This document shows positions 17,116 through 25,713 of a stretch of DNA of 64,000 nt, piece by piece. The notes beneath the pieces are model-generated. The model saw nothing but the letters and a program-made list of their open reading frames with translations, was not told the origin of the DNA and did not search any database. Numbering within the stretch: position 1 is the first letter of the stretch; the number at the start of each line of letters is the position of its first letter. Made by a program: the position numbers and the translations under genes. Source of the DNA: DATGPD01 sp041398565 (GTDB lineage: Bacteria > Planctomycetota > UBA1135 > UBA2386). The stretch covers positions 496,001-560,000 of the forward strand of contig JAWKUN010000004.1 of the NCBI GenBank assembly GCA_041398565.1. The letters run 5' to 3'.

Positions 17116-19331
17116 CCGACCGCGTCCTTGCGCTCGGAGTCGCCATCTTCGCTCGGTCGCGACCCGGCCTCGGCCGCGCTCGTACCACCGGCTTTGCCCG
17201 GCAGCGCCGGCACCCGCATCACGACCTGTAGGGCCTGGTCCAAGCGCAGCTTCAGATTGGGGTCGGTCTCGGTGCTGCGCAGCGCCACCAACACGGCTCG
17301 TGCTCGCTCGCCGCCCACGCGCGCCAGCACCTTGAGAATGGTGTTGCGCGGGTGGTTGTAGCGGCGAACCAGGCGCCCGCCGACCCGCTCGAGCAGATTG
17401 CGCTTGGCGTACGCTTCGTGCAGCTCGTCGACCACGACATCGCCCAGGGCCACCAGGAGCGACACGATCTCGTCGTCCATGCGCGAGGGCGAGGCTCCGA
17501 GACACAGACACACACGCGGCACGATCCCCGGTCCGAGCTCGGCCAGGAGACCGCGCGCGAGTTCACGCGCACTCGGACTGCGATCGAGGTCGAGGTAGCC
17601 GGCCAGCAGAGCGTCGGCCGCAGCCAGCCCGTACGAGCGCAGCAGCTCTGCCGCGACGCCGGTCACCGCCTCGTCGTGCAGCCGATCGACCGCGAAGGTC
17701 GCCAGGTCGTGGCTCGCCCCCCGCCGCGCCAGCACGGCCAGCAGCGCCGCCGGCGATGGGGCGCACGCGGCCGCCAGCAGCACGTCTTCGTCGCGCCGGA
17801 ACATCGGATGCACGAGCAGCACTTCGGCGACGAAGCCCTGCATCGGCATGTTCCGCAGCCACGCCTGCAGGCGATCGGCAGGCGTAAGGTTGAGCCGCTG
17901 GATCACCTCGACCGGTGGGTAGCGGTCGAGCACTGCCTGCAGCGTCTCTGGATCGTCGAGCCCGAGGTAGAAGTCGAGAACGATCTTGCGCAGGTCGCGG
18001 TCGTCGGCGTCGAGGTGCGCCTGGAACACGGGTAGCGCCGCAACGCCGAACGTCCGCACCACGCGCCCCATCACCTCGGGGCCCGCCTCGCGCGCTCCTG
18101 CCGGCAGCGTCGCGTCCGCCTTGGCGCGTTCGTAGGCCTCGAGCAGCGCGTCGAGGACACCGCTGCCCATCACTTGCAGCACGTGTACGGCGACGTCGCG
18201 CGCCCCGGCGTCGCAGAGTGCACGCCGGTAGACGAAGCCGACCGCCCGCGCGCCCGCGTCGACGAGTTCCTCGCGCGCCTCCGTGTCGCCGGCGAACGCA
18301 CGATCGACGAGGCGCTGCAGGTGGGCCTCGGTCTCCTCGATCTCGTCCGAGCACACCGCGGCCGAACCCAGCTCGCGGTGCAGGTCGGGTTCGCGCAGGC
18401 GGAGCGGCGCCGCGCCGCAGCAGAACGGACAGCGCGCCGCCGAGCGCGACACTGTCATGCCGCACGTCGGACACTCGAGGGGCGCCTCCACCACGTCGGC
18501 AGCGAACTCGTTCAAGACCTCGAGGGCACGCCCCGTCGGCGAGGACGCCACGTGCGCCACGGACGCCGGCAGTGCCTGCGGCGCGGCCAGAAGCGCACGC
18601 TCCGACGCAGCGACGGTTGCCGGCGAACTCAGCAGCCGGCGACGCAGGGTCGCGCCCGCCCCGTCGAGATCCTGCAGCGCCGCGATCGCCTCGCGCCGAG
18701 CCGTTTCGGCACCGTCGGTGTCGCCGTGCTCCGCGCGCACCTGCCGCAGGAGCGCGAACGCGTGCGCCGCGACGCGACGCAGGGAAGCACTCTCGGCCTC
18801 CGACCTTGGCGCGCGCGCAAGCAACGCGTCGGCGGTGCGGACGACTTCCTCCGGCAGCCCTGCCGCCAACTCGAGGGCCAGGCGTTGGCGCAGGCCGGCC
18901 GTTGCTTCGCCGCTGCGTGGCAGCTTGGCGAGGGCGTCGACCGCGTCGGCCGCGCGACCGGCCGCCGCGAGCGCCTGCGCCAGACCCCAGGCCACCCGCC
19001 GATTGTCGACACGGAAAGCCTGGCGCAAGGTCAGCAGGTGTTCGTGCGCCGCGGTCGGCTCGCCGAGCTGCAGCAGCGTTTCGCCCAGCAGCGTGCGTGC
19101 ACCGTGGTTCTCCGGATCCTGCTCCACGACTCGCTGCAAGCGCTGACGGGCACTCGCCAGCGATCCGGCGAACGCCTCCTCCGCACCGAGCAGCCAGTCG
19201 GCGAGCGCCCCGCGCGCCCGGGCCGCGCGCACCGACCGGCGCAGGCGCAGGAGCACCACCAGCACGACGAAGGCCGTCAGCGCCGCGAGCAGCAGCACCG
19301 CCAACGCCGGCTCGGCCGCGAGGTCCGCCAC
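17112..19331 (-). CDS. Membrane TPR protein with zinc ribbon and HEAT-like C-terminus
   Basis: 739 residues if started at the GTG at 19331, which places a membrane segment near the N-terminus (ALAVLLLAALTAFVVLVVLL). An ATG at 19556 would add 75 Arg/Ala-rich residues that look non-coding; the start is uncertain. TPR-like repeats follow (ARQRLQRVVEQDPENHGART; GETLLQLGEPTAAHEHLLTL). In the middle is a double-CxxC zinc ribbon (CPTCG...CPFCC) as in small rubredoxin-like knuckles. The C-terminal half is HEAT-like with conserved Asp/Arg (LLLAELGPGI-type and DDEIVSLLVALGDVVVDELH). It is coupled to the next gene by ATGA. The combination suggests a membrane-bound scaffold or quality-control factor; no family name is assigned. 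Confidence 0.8.
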   Translation of the reverse strand: MADLAAEPALAVLLLAALTAFVVLVVLLRLRRSVRAARARGALADWLLGAEEAFAGSLASARQRLQRVVEQDPENHGARTLLGETLLQLGEPTAAHEHLLTLRQAFRVDNRRVAWGLAQALAAAGRAADAVDALAKLPRSGEATAGLRQRLALELAAGLPEEVVRTADALLARAPRSEAESASLRRVAAHAFALLRQVRAEHGDTDGAETARREAIAALQDLDGAGATLRRRLLSSPATVAASERALLAAPQALPASVAHVASSPTGRALEVLNEFAADVVEAPLECPTCGMTVSRSAARCPFCCGAAPLRLREPDLHRELGSAAVCSDEIEETEAHLQRLVDRAFAGDTEAREELVDAGARAVGFVYRRALCDAGARDVAVHVLQVMGSGVLDALLEAYERAKADATLPAGAREAGPEVMGRVVRTFGVAALPVFQAHLDADDRDLRKIVLDFYLGLDDPETLQAVLDRYPPVEVIQRLNLTPADRLQAWLRNMPMQGFVAEVLLVHPMFRRDEDVLLAAACAPSPAALLAVLARRGASHDLATFAVDRLHDEAVTGVAAELLRSYGLAAADALLAGYLDLDRSPSARELARGLLAELGPGIVPRVCLCLGASPSRMDDEIVSLLVALGDVVVDELHEAYAKRNLLERVGGRLVRRYNHPRNTILKVLARVGGERARAVLVALRSTETDPNLKLRLDQALQVVMRVPALPGKAGGTSAAEAGSRPSEDGDSERKDAVG

Positions 19332-19591
19332 CCAGGACTGCGAGACCGGCGGCGCGAACGCCGCGCACGCGGGCGCAGCCGACAGCCTCGTTCGCCGAGC
19401 TGCCCGCGCCTCGGCCTGCCGCGCGCACGACGCCGACAGCGAGACGATCCGCGAGCATCGACTCCGCCGCACGGCCGACGAAGTCGCGGCCGCCCGCCGC
19501 GCGGGGCTGGGGCTGCGACCCGGTCGTGGGCCGCGATGGGCGCGCCTCGGCAGCATGGCAGCGAGATTCTACGGCGTGTGGCCCAACGCGG

Positions 19592-20677
19592 TCACGGCGC
19601 GATCGCCGCGGGTGCACGCTTGCCTACCAGCGGATGCGGTCGTTTGGCCAGCGCCAGGTCGAGCAGCCGGGTCAGCAGAGCCGAGAAGTCGAGCCCGGCC
19701 GCGCGGGCACACTGGGGCAGCAAGCTGGTCGCGGTCATCCCGGGAATGGTGTTCACCTCGAGCACGACGGGGCCGTCGGCGCCGACGATGATGTCGGTGC
19801 GCGACATGCCGTCGCACTGCAGAGCGAGATGGCAACGCTTGGCGATGTCCTGCACTCGGGCGATCCCGTCGGCGTCGAGGCCACGCGGCGGCACCTCTTC
19901 CCGGCTGGCACCGGGCGTGTACTTGGCGTGCCGGGTGAAGTACGCATCGTGGACCGGATAGATGCCGATCGGCGGCAGTGCCGATAGGTCGTCGCCGCTG
20001 TTGCCGAGCACGCCGACGCTGATCTCCTCGCCGACGACCGCGGCCTCGGCGAGGAAGCGGTGGCCGATGCCCTTGCCCACCGCCAGGAAGGAAGCGACGT
20101 CGGCAGTCCGCTCGGCGCGCAGCACACCGGTAGTCGAGCCGGACAGATCCATCTTGAGGAAGCACGGGAAGCCGACCGTGGCGGCGATCCGTTCGGCCTC
20201 GTCGATCGGGTCGGCCTGTGCAGCCCGCGTCGTGGCGACGTAGGCCCTTGCCATCGGCACCCCCCACCACGTCAGGCACTCGCGCGTGCGGATCTTGTCC
20301 ATCGCGACCGCCGACGCCGCCGTGCCCGAACCCACCACGGGCACGTCGTGCAGCTCGCACAACGCCTGCACCGTGCCGTCTTCGCCGAAGGCCCCGTGCA
20401 GCACGGGAAACACCACGGCCGTGCCGAGCCGCGCCAGCAAATGATCGATCGCGGCGCCTGCCGTCATCGGGCGCTTGCCCTCCGGCGCGAACGCCTCGTC
20501 GTGCCCGTCGTCGCCGCACGGCTGCGTCGGCACCCACCAAGAGCCGCGTCGGTCGAGAAGCACGGGCCAGGCGCGGAAGCGCGCACGATCGAGGTGGCGA
20601 ACGACCTGTGCGGCCGAGCACAACGAGATGTCGTGTTCGGCCGAGCGACCGCCCGCAAGGACTGCGACGTCGAGCAT
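19592..20677 (-). CDS. ddl: D-alanine--D-alanine ligase
   Basis: 361 residues. The ATG at 20677 is supported by a purine-rich GGGAGGGG 3 nt before the CCC-ATG junction and begins directly with the first strand (MLDVAVLAGGRSAEHDIS). ATP-grasp ligase motifs are all visible: substrate-loop GGRSAEHDIS, FPVLHGAFGEDGTVQ, the omega-loop SGSTTGV, and the magnesium/ATP-binding EVNTIPGMT near the C-terminus. It joins two D-alanines with ATP to form the dipeptide used by MurF in peptidoglycan precursor synthesis, in the cytoplasm. Its presence supports a peptidoglycan wall, in line with current views of planctomycetes. It sits 76 bp downstream of the ROK kinase gene on the same strand; no other mur genes adjoin it. 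Confidence 0.96.
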   Translation of the reverse strand: MLDVAVLAGGRSAEHDISLCSAAQVVRHLDRARFRAWPVLLDRRGSWWVPTQPCGDDGHDEAFAPEGKRPMTAGAAIDHLLARLGTAVVFPVLHGAFGEDGTVQALCELHDVPVVGSGTAASAVAMDKIRTRECLTWWGVPMARAYVATTRAAQADPIDEAERIAATVGFPCFLKMDLSGSTTGVLRAERTADVASFLAVGKGIGHRFLAEAAVVGEEISVGVLGNSGDDLSALPPIGIYPVHDAYFTRHAKYTPGASREEVPPRGLDADGIARVQDIAKRCHLALQCDGMSRTDIIVGADGPVVLEVNTIPGMTATSLLPQCARAAGLDFSALLTRLLDLALAKRPHPLVGKRAPAAIAP

Positions 20678-20753
20678 GGGCCCCTCCCAGGGCAAGAGTG
20701 GAACTGCGCCGAGATGCTACGCGACGGCCGACGTGAAATCGAACACGCGGCCG

Positions 20754-21674
20754 CTACCAGAGCCTTCCCGTGGCTTCTGCCGCTCCCCACAGGATCGCGT
20801 CCGACTCACCACGGCTGCGCTCGAAGCGCAGCTCGCTGGTGACAGCAGGCGCACACCACTTCATGGTGAAGGACACGATGGCCTCACGCAGGGCCGGCCA
20901 CCCCTCGAGCAGACCACCGCCGAGCACCACCGCTTGGGGGTTGAGCAGGGTGCAGGCATTGGCAACCAACGCGGTGGCGGCGGTCTCCGCCTCGTCGATG
21001 ATGGCCGCGGCTCGCGGATCGTCGGCAGCTGCCGCCAGGATCTGCGCCACGTTCCATTTGCGCGCCCCGTCGGGAGGAGGTCCCAACTCGGCGAGCGCGC
21101 GCTCGCTCATCGGCCCGCCGCCGCAGTAGGCCTCGAACGTGCCCGGGCGCCCATTGGGTCCGCGGCGACCGCCAGGCCGGTGCAACGTGTGCCCGATCTC
21201 TCCCGCGGCATTGCTGACGCCCTCGTACGGCTTGCCATCGACGATGAGCCCGATGCCGACCCCGGTGCCGAAGAACAGCACCAGCAGAGGGTTGGCGCCT
21301 GCGGCGAAGCCGTGCCGGTACTCGCCGAGCGCGCTGGCGCGCCCGTCGTTGATGAGCGCGGTCGGCAAGCCCAGCGCCTCTTCGAAGTGCGCCGCCAGCG
21401 GGAAGCGCTCGAGCGGCAGGTTGGGCGCGTATCGAACCAGCGACCCGTCGCGCGCCACGACTCCGGCCGTGCCGACGCCCAGGGCGCACGGCGGATCGAC
21501 GTCCGGGAATCGCTCGGCCATCAGGCCACGCAACGCCTCCTCCATCGCCTGCAGGAACCGCGGCCGGTCCTGCTCGGTCACCACCCTCCGCGCCCCGAGG
21601 ACGCGGAGGTCTTCGGTGACCACGGCGAACCTGCACTTCGTACCGCCGAGGTCGGCCGCCAAGACGGAGCGCAA
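20754..21674 (-). CDS. ROK-family sugar kinase (glucokinase-like), atypical zinc motif
   Basis: 306 residues from a TTG start at 21674, preceded by ACGAGGATC, an adequate Shine-Dalgarno about 6 nt away. ATP-binding motif LAADLGGTKCRFAV, the catalytic Asp in LINDGRASALGEY, and GTGVGIGLIVDG are present, followed by GEIGHTLHRPGG with the His of the ROK zinc site. The usual CxCGxxGCxE that completes the zinc site is replaced by a sequence with a single cysteine (GRPGTFEAYCGGG), so the metal site is altered or lost. The likely reaction is ATP-dependent phosphorylation of glucose or a related hexose in the cytoplasm. It could also act on N-acetylmannosamine or fructose; substrate not decided by sequence. 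It follows the small unknown gene by 14 bp. Confidence 0.92.
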   Translation of the reverse strand: MRSVLAADLGGTKCRFAVVTEDLRVLGARRVVTEQDRPRFLQAMEEALRGLMAERFPDVDPPCALGVGTAGVVARDGSLVRYAPNLPLERFPLAAHFEEALGLPTALINDGRASALGEYRHGFAAGANPLLVLFFGTGVGIGLIVDGKPYEGVSNAAGEIGHTLHRPGGRRGPNGRPGTFEAYCGGGPMSERALAELGPPPDGARKWNVAQILAAAADDPRAAAIIDEAETAATALVANACTLLNPQAVVLGGGLLEGWPALREAIVSFTMKWCAPAVTSELRFERSRGESDAILWGAAEATGRLW

Positions 21675-21688
21675 GATGATCCTCGTGG

Positions 21689-22045
21689 TCAGCCGACCTT
21701 GGCGTCGCTTCGCTCGGAAGCCTCGCTGGAGAGCGCCTCCAGAAGGTCGCCGACGAGCTTCACCAGGGCGTGGTGTTGCATCTCGAGTGCGACCAACCGC
21801 CGCGTGACCTTCTCCACCACCGGCGGCAGCAACGCCTCCATGGTGTAGTGCTTGATCATGTTGAGGGTCTCGATCCTGTCGGGATCGGGGTCCTTGTGGA
21901 AGTGGAAGTGGTAGGCGTTGTTCAGAGTCTGCTCGGTGAACGAGAGGATCTCCTTGGTGATCTCCTCGACGCTGTCGTGGTTGTGCGAGATCTTGAACGA
22001 CTCCACCTTGTAGCGGTGCAACAGGTCGTGGAACGCCTTCTTCAC
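21689..22045 (-). CDS. Small helical His-rich protein of unknown function
   Basis: 118 residues. GTG at 22045 is the preferred start: a strong GGAGG lies 6 nt upstream, while the ATG 63 bp further out has none and would overlap the fabF stop. The N-terminus is MKKAFHDLLHRYKVESFKIS. The protein is predicted all-helical, charged, with a His-rich stretch HFHFHKDPDPDR and an amphipathic segment MEALLPPVVEKVTRRLV. No signal peptide or known motif. Position between fabF and the ROK kinase (14 bp gap) suggests co-transcription with the fatty-acid cluster. The His cluster might bind metal; this is speculative. Family not recognised. Confidence 0.75.
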   Translation of the reverse strand: MKKAFHDLLHRYKVESFKISHNHDSVEEITKEILSFTEQTLNNAYHFHFHKDPDPDRIETLNMIKHYTMEALLPPVVEKVTRRLVALEMQHHALVKLVGDLLEALSSEASERSDAKVG

Positions 22046-22104
22046 GGGAGCCTCCGAATGGTCAAGGGTGTCGTCGCGCGGCCCGACGCTGGGCCACGCA
22101 GGGG

Positions 22105-23349
22105 TCATCCATCGAGTCTAGCCACGACCACACACGTGTTGTGGCCTCCGAACCCGAGAGAGTTGCTGATGGCGACGCGGGCGTGCAAGTCGCGCGCCGC
22201 ACCGGCGACGTAGTCGAGATCACAGTCCGGGTCAGGATTCTGCAGGTTGATCGTCGGGTGCACCTGTCCGCGATGCAGCGTCAGGGCACACACCGCGAGC
22301 TCGATGGCACCGGCGCCACCCAGCATGTGACCGACCATGGACTTGGTGGAGTTCACCACGAACCGCCGCGCGTGATCTCCGAACACCGCCTTCATCGCCT
22401 GGGTTTCGATCTTGTCGTTGAGCGGCGTGCTGGTGCCGTGCGCGTTGACGTAGTCCACCGCATCCAGGGGTAGTTTGGCGTCGGCGAGAGCGGCGCGAAC
22501 CGCGCGCTGGAGCCCGCCACCGTCGTCCTTGGGCGCGGTGATGTGGAACGCGTCGTCGGTCGAGCCGAAACCCACCAACTCGGCGTAGATCGTCGCGCCG
22601 CGCTTGCGAGCGTGCTCGTACTCCTCGAGCACGAGGGCCGCGCCCCCCTCGCCCATGACGAAGCCGTCGCGATCGCGGTCGAACGGACGTGACGCGGTCT
22701 TCGGGTCGTCGTTGCGCGCAGACAGTGCCCGGTTGGCGCAGAAGGCGCCGATGCCGACGCGCGTCACCGCCGCTTCCGACCCGCCGGTGAGCATGAAGTC
22801 GGCGTCCCCGTACTGGATGGCACGCAACGCCATGCCGGCAGCATGGCTGGCGCTCGCACACGCCGACACCGTGGCGAACGACGTGCCACGCAGCCCGTAG
22901 CGGATCGCCGCGTAGCCGGCCGACGAGTTGGTGATCATCTTGGTGATGAAGAACGGGCTGATGCGCCGCGGCCCGCGCTCCTCCAGCACCTTCGCCGTCA
23001 GCTCGAGCTCGAGGATCCCACCGATCCCGGTGCCGAAGATGCAACCGAAGCGGTCGAGGTCGATCCGTTCGCGGTCCAGCCCGCAGTCGCGCATCGCCTC
23101 GTCGGCAGCAGCCAACATGTAGTGCGAGTAGGGGTCGAGCTTGCGCACCTCGGTCTTCTCGAAGTACTTCTCGGCATCGAAACCCTTGAGCTCGCAGGCG
23201 AACTTGGTGGCGAAGTCTGTCGTGTCGAAGTGGGTGATCGGACCGGCACCCGACGTGCCAGCCAGAAGCGCGTCCCACGTCGTCTCCACGTCGAGACCCA
23301 GGGGCGTCACGGCGCCGAGGCCGGTGATGACGACTCTGCGCTTGGTCAT
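22105..23349 (-). CDS. fabF: 3-oxoacyl-[acyl-carrier-protein] synthase II
   Basis: 414 residues from ATG at 23349 (MTKRRVVITGLGAVTPLG), the normal FabF length. The Cys-His-His triad is intact: Cys164 in TVSACASASHA, His304 in NAHGTSTPLND and His341 in KSMVGHMLGG. It condenses malonyl-ACP with growing acyl-ACP chains in type II fatty-acid synthesis in the cytoplasm. It is the last gene of the rpmF-plsX-fabH-fabG-acpP-fabF series and is separated from acpP by 282 bp in which no gene or clear signal is seen. The longer open frame upstream is not protein-like. No unusual residues. Confidence 0.97.
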   Translation of the reverse strand: MTKRRVVITGLGAVTPLGLDVETTWDALLAGTSGAGPITHFDTTDFATKFACELKGFDAEKYFEKTEVRKLDPYSHYMLAAADEAMRDCGLDRERIDLDRFGCIFGTGIGGILELELTAKVLEERGPRRISPFFITKMITNSSAGYAAIRYGLRGTSFATVSACASASHAAGMALRAIQYGDADFMLTGGSEAAVTRVGIGAFCANRALSARNDDPKTASRPFDRDRDGFVMGEGGAALVLEEYEHARKRGATIYAELVGFGSTDDAFHITAPKDDGGGLQRAVRAALADAKLPLDAVDYVNAHGTSTPLNDKIETQAMKAVFGDHARRFVVNSTKSMVGHMLGGAGAIELAVCALTLHRGQVHPTINLQNPDPDCDLDYVAGAARDLHARVAISNSLGFGGHNTCVVVARLDG

Positions 23350-23631
23350 GATCGATGAGGGTACAGAAGAAGACTGCCCTTGGGACCGGCGCGCAGCCGA
23401 TGCAAGAGGGCCTGGTCGCGGATTCGGCGGTTCATGACCGGGCCGCTGGCTCGCCTGGGGGCCACCCAGCCGCCACCTCCGGCAGCTGCGAGACACCCGT
23501 CGGAGATCGGCGCGCCCGGGCGCCGACGGCGAGCCCGTCCACGAATCGACGCCCTGGCTCCGACAGCGCGGTGCGTTGGCACCACGCTCGGCTCGGTGAC
23601 GACACGTGGTCGGGGCCCGTGCAACGCCCGA

Positions 23632-23874
23632 TCAGAGCTTCGCCTTGATGTAGGTGATGGCGTCACCCACCGTCTGGATCTTCTCGGCGTCCTCGTCCGG
23701 GATGTTGATCTCGAACTCGTCCTCGAACTCCATGACCAACTCGACGGTGTCCAGGGAGTCTGCGCCGAGGTCGTTGATGAAGGAGGTCTCCGGCGTGATC
23801 TTGTCACGGCTCGTCCCGAGCTGCTCGCAGACGATGTTGTAGACCTTCTCTTCGATGTCGTCTTTCTCGGTCAC
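23632..23874 (-). CDS. acpP: Acyl carrier protein
   Basis: 80 residues from GTG at 23874, chosen because GGAG lies 9 nt upstream and the length matches the family (78-80). An ATG at 23889 would add five residues but lacks a Shine-Dalgarno. The phosphopantetheine attachment site is Ser40 in LGADSLDTVELVMEFEDEF, and the acidic helix II expected for partner enzymes is clear. It carries acyl intermediates for the Fab enzymes encoded next to it and supplies acyl-ACP to PlsX. The gene follows fabG by about 80 bp on the same strand. Confidence 0.96.
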   Translation of the reverse strand: MTEKDDIEEKVYNIVCEQLGTSRDKITPETSFINDLGADSLDTVELVMEFEDEFEINIPDEDAEKIQTVGDAITYIKAKL

Positions 23875-23956
23875 TGTTCGTGGCTCCATACGGAGGGCTT
23901 TCACTGAGGTTGCGTGCTGCGCGCGAGCAGTCCCCGGCGCCGCACGGGTCAAACTT

Positions 23957-24709
23957 CTACATGGCGAGGCCGCCGTCCACCACCAGAACCTGGCCGGTTA
24001 CGTAGGCCCCGGCGTCCGAGGCAAGGAACCGCACCGCGGCCGCCACGTCGTCGGGCGAACCGAAACGGCCGAGCGCGGTGCGCCCCTGCAGCGACGATCT
24101 GACCGCGTCGGACAGTGACGCGGTCATGTCGGTGGTGATGAACCCCGGCGCGACCAGATTGACGGTCACGCCGCGGCTGCCCAGCTCTTGTGCCAGCGAC
24201 TTGGTGAGGCCGATCAGGCCCGCCTTGCTCGCCGCGTAGTTGGCTTGGCCGGCGTTGCCGCTGAGGCCGACCACCGAGCCGACGTTGACGATACGTCCGT
24301 GCCCCGCCTTCATGAGCGGGCGCGCGAAGGCCCGGCACACCAGGAACGCGCCGCGCAGGTTCACCGCCAGCACGGCGTCGAAGTCGGCGTCGCTCATGCG
24401 CAGGAACACACCGTCCTTGGTGATCCCGGCGTTGTTCACCAGCACGTCGAGACGGCCGGCTTCGCCGAGCACCGTCTTCGCCATCGTCTCGACCTGCTCG
24501 GGCTGCGCCACGTCGGCGACGATCGCCGACGCCTCACCGCCGGCTGCGGCGCAGGCGGCCACGGTGTCGTCACAGCCACCGGCCTTGGTCGACACGCAGT
24601 ACACGCGAGCCCCGGCGCCGGCGAGTTCGACGGCCACGGCGCGCCCGATGCCCCGCGAGGCGCCGGTCACCACCGCAACACGATCCTGCAACGAGAAACG
24701 GTCGACCAT
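23957..24709 (-). CDS. fabG: 3-oxoacyl-[acyl-carrier-protein] reductase
   Basis: 250 residues, a classical short-chain dehydrogenase. The cofactor motif TGASRGIG lies at 15-22, NNAG at 92-95, and the catalytic residues are Asn117, Ser145, Tyr158 and Lys162 (YAASK). The C-terminus LASDAGAYVTGQVLVVDGGL is typical of FabG. It reduces beta-ketoacyl-ACP with NADPH in each elongation cycle. The start lies 4 bp after the fabH stop, so the two genes adjoin directly; the fabD gene often placed between fabH and fabG is missing here. Confidence 0.97.
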   Translation of the reverse strand: MVDRFSLQDRVAVVTGASRGIGRAVAVELAGAGARVYCVSTKAGGCDDTVAACAAAGGEASAIVADVAQPEQVETMAKTVLGEAGRLDVLVNNAGITKDGVFLRMSDADFDAVLAVNLRGAFLVCRAFARPLMKAGHGRIVNVGSVVGLSGNAGQANYAASKAGLIGLTKSLAQELGSRGVTVNLVAPGFITTDMTASLSDAVRSSLQGRTALGRFGSPDDVAAAVRFLASDAGAYVTGQVLVVDGGLAM

Positions 24710-24713
24710 GCGT

Positions 24714-25703
24714 TCACCAGCGCAGCAAGGTGTGCCCCCAGGCCATGCCGGCTCCGAAGGCGACCATGCAGACGATCTTGTCCTTCTGCAGCCGACCGGT
24801 CTCCACGGCTTCGGTCAGCGCGATCGGAACCGACGCCGCCGACGTGTTGCCGTACTTGGTGATGTTGGTGAAGAACAGCTCCTGCGGCAGCCCGACCCGC
24901 TCGGCAGCGGCCTCGATGATCCGCTGGTTCACCTGGTGCGGAATGACCAGGCCGAGCTGGTCGTAGCCGTAGGGCTTCATCGACTCCTCGACGAGATCGG
25001 CGAAGACCTTGACCGCGAAGCGGAAGACCTTGACGCCGCCCATCTTCATGTAGTGCAGCCGCTGATCGATGGTCTCGTGCGACGGCGGGACGCGGGTACC
25101 GCCAGCCGGCACGCACAGCACGTCCTCCTGGCCGCCCTCCATGCCGATGCTGCCGCCCAGGTAGAGTCCGCGGCCGGCCCGCTCGTGCGAGGTGAGCACG
25201 ACGGCGCCAGCACCATCGCCGAACAGCACGCAGGTGTTGCGGTCCTGGTAGTCGAGGATGCGGCTCAAGACCTCGGCGCCGACCACCAAGACGTTCTTGG
25301 CGGCACCGGTGGCCACGAACTGAGCGCCGACCTGCAGGCCGTAGAGGAAGCCGCTGCAGGCTGCGCCGATGTCGAAGCCGCCGGCCCGCTTGGCGCCGAG
25401 ATCGGCGCCGATGCGGCACGCGGTGGCCGGGAACGGTTGGTCGCCGGTCACCGTGCAACACAGGACGAGGTCGACCTCGCCGGGCTCGATCCGGGCATCG
25501 GCCAAGGCCGCGCGCGACGCCGCGAGCGCCAGCGAACTGCACACCTCGCCTTCGGCAGCGATGCGCCGCTCGGCGATGCCGGTTCGCTGGATGATCCACT
25601 CGTCGGAGGTGTCGACCATCGCCTCCAGGTCCTGGTTGGTCAGGCGGCGCTCGGGCAGGTAGCGCCCGACTCCAGCGATGCCGACGGGGATGATCGAACT
25701 CAT
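24714..25703 (-). CDS. fabH: 3-oxoacyl-[acyl-carrier-protein] synthase III
   Basis: 329 residues from ATG at 25703. The Cys-His-Asn triad of KAS III is intact: Cys116 (IGAACSGF), His256 (IPHQVNQRI) and Asn286 (KYGNTSAAS), with the family-specific DEWIIQRTGI near the N-terminus. It starts fatty-acid synthesis by condensing an acyl-CoA, usually acetyl-CoA, with malonyl-ACP. Whether it prefers branched primers cannot be judged from the sequence. It follows plsX by 10 bp and precedes fabG by 4 bp, so the three genes form one transcript. Confidence 0.97.
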   Translation of the reverse strand: MSSIIPVGIAGVGRYLPERRLTNQDLEAMVDTSDEWIIQRTGIAERRIAAEGEVCSSLALAASRAALADARIEPGEVDLVLCCTVTGDQPFPATACRIGADLGAKRAGGFDIGAACSGFLYGLQVGAQFVATGAAKNVLVVGAEVLSRILDYQDRNTCVLFGDGAGAVVLTSHERAGRGLYLGGSIGMEGGQEDVLCVPAGGTRVPPSHETIDQRLHYMKMGGVKVFRFAVKVFADLVEESMKPYGYDQLGLVIPHQVNQRIIEAAAERVGLPQELFFTNITKYGNTSAASVPIALTEAVETGRLQKDKIVCMVAFGAGMAWGHTLLRW

Positions 25704-25713
25704 GATGATGCCG

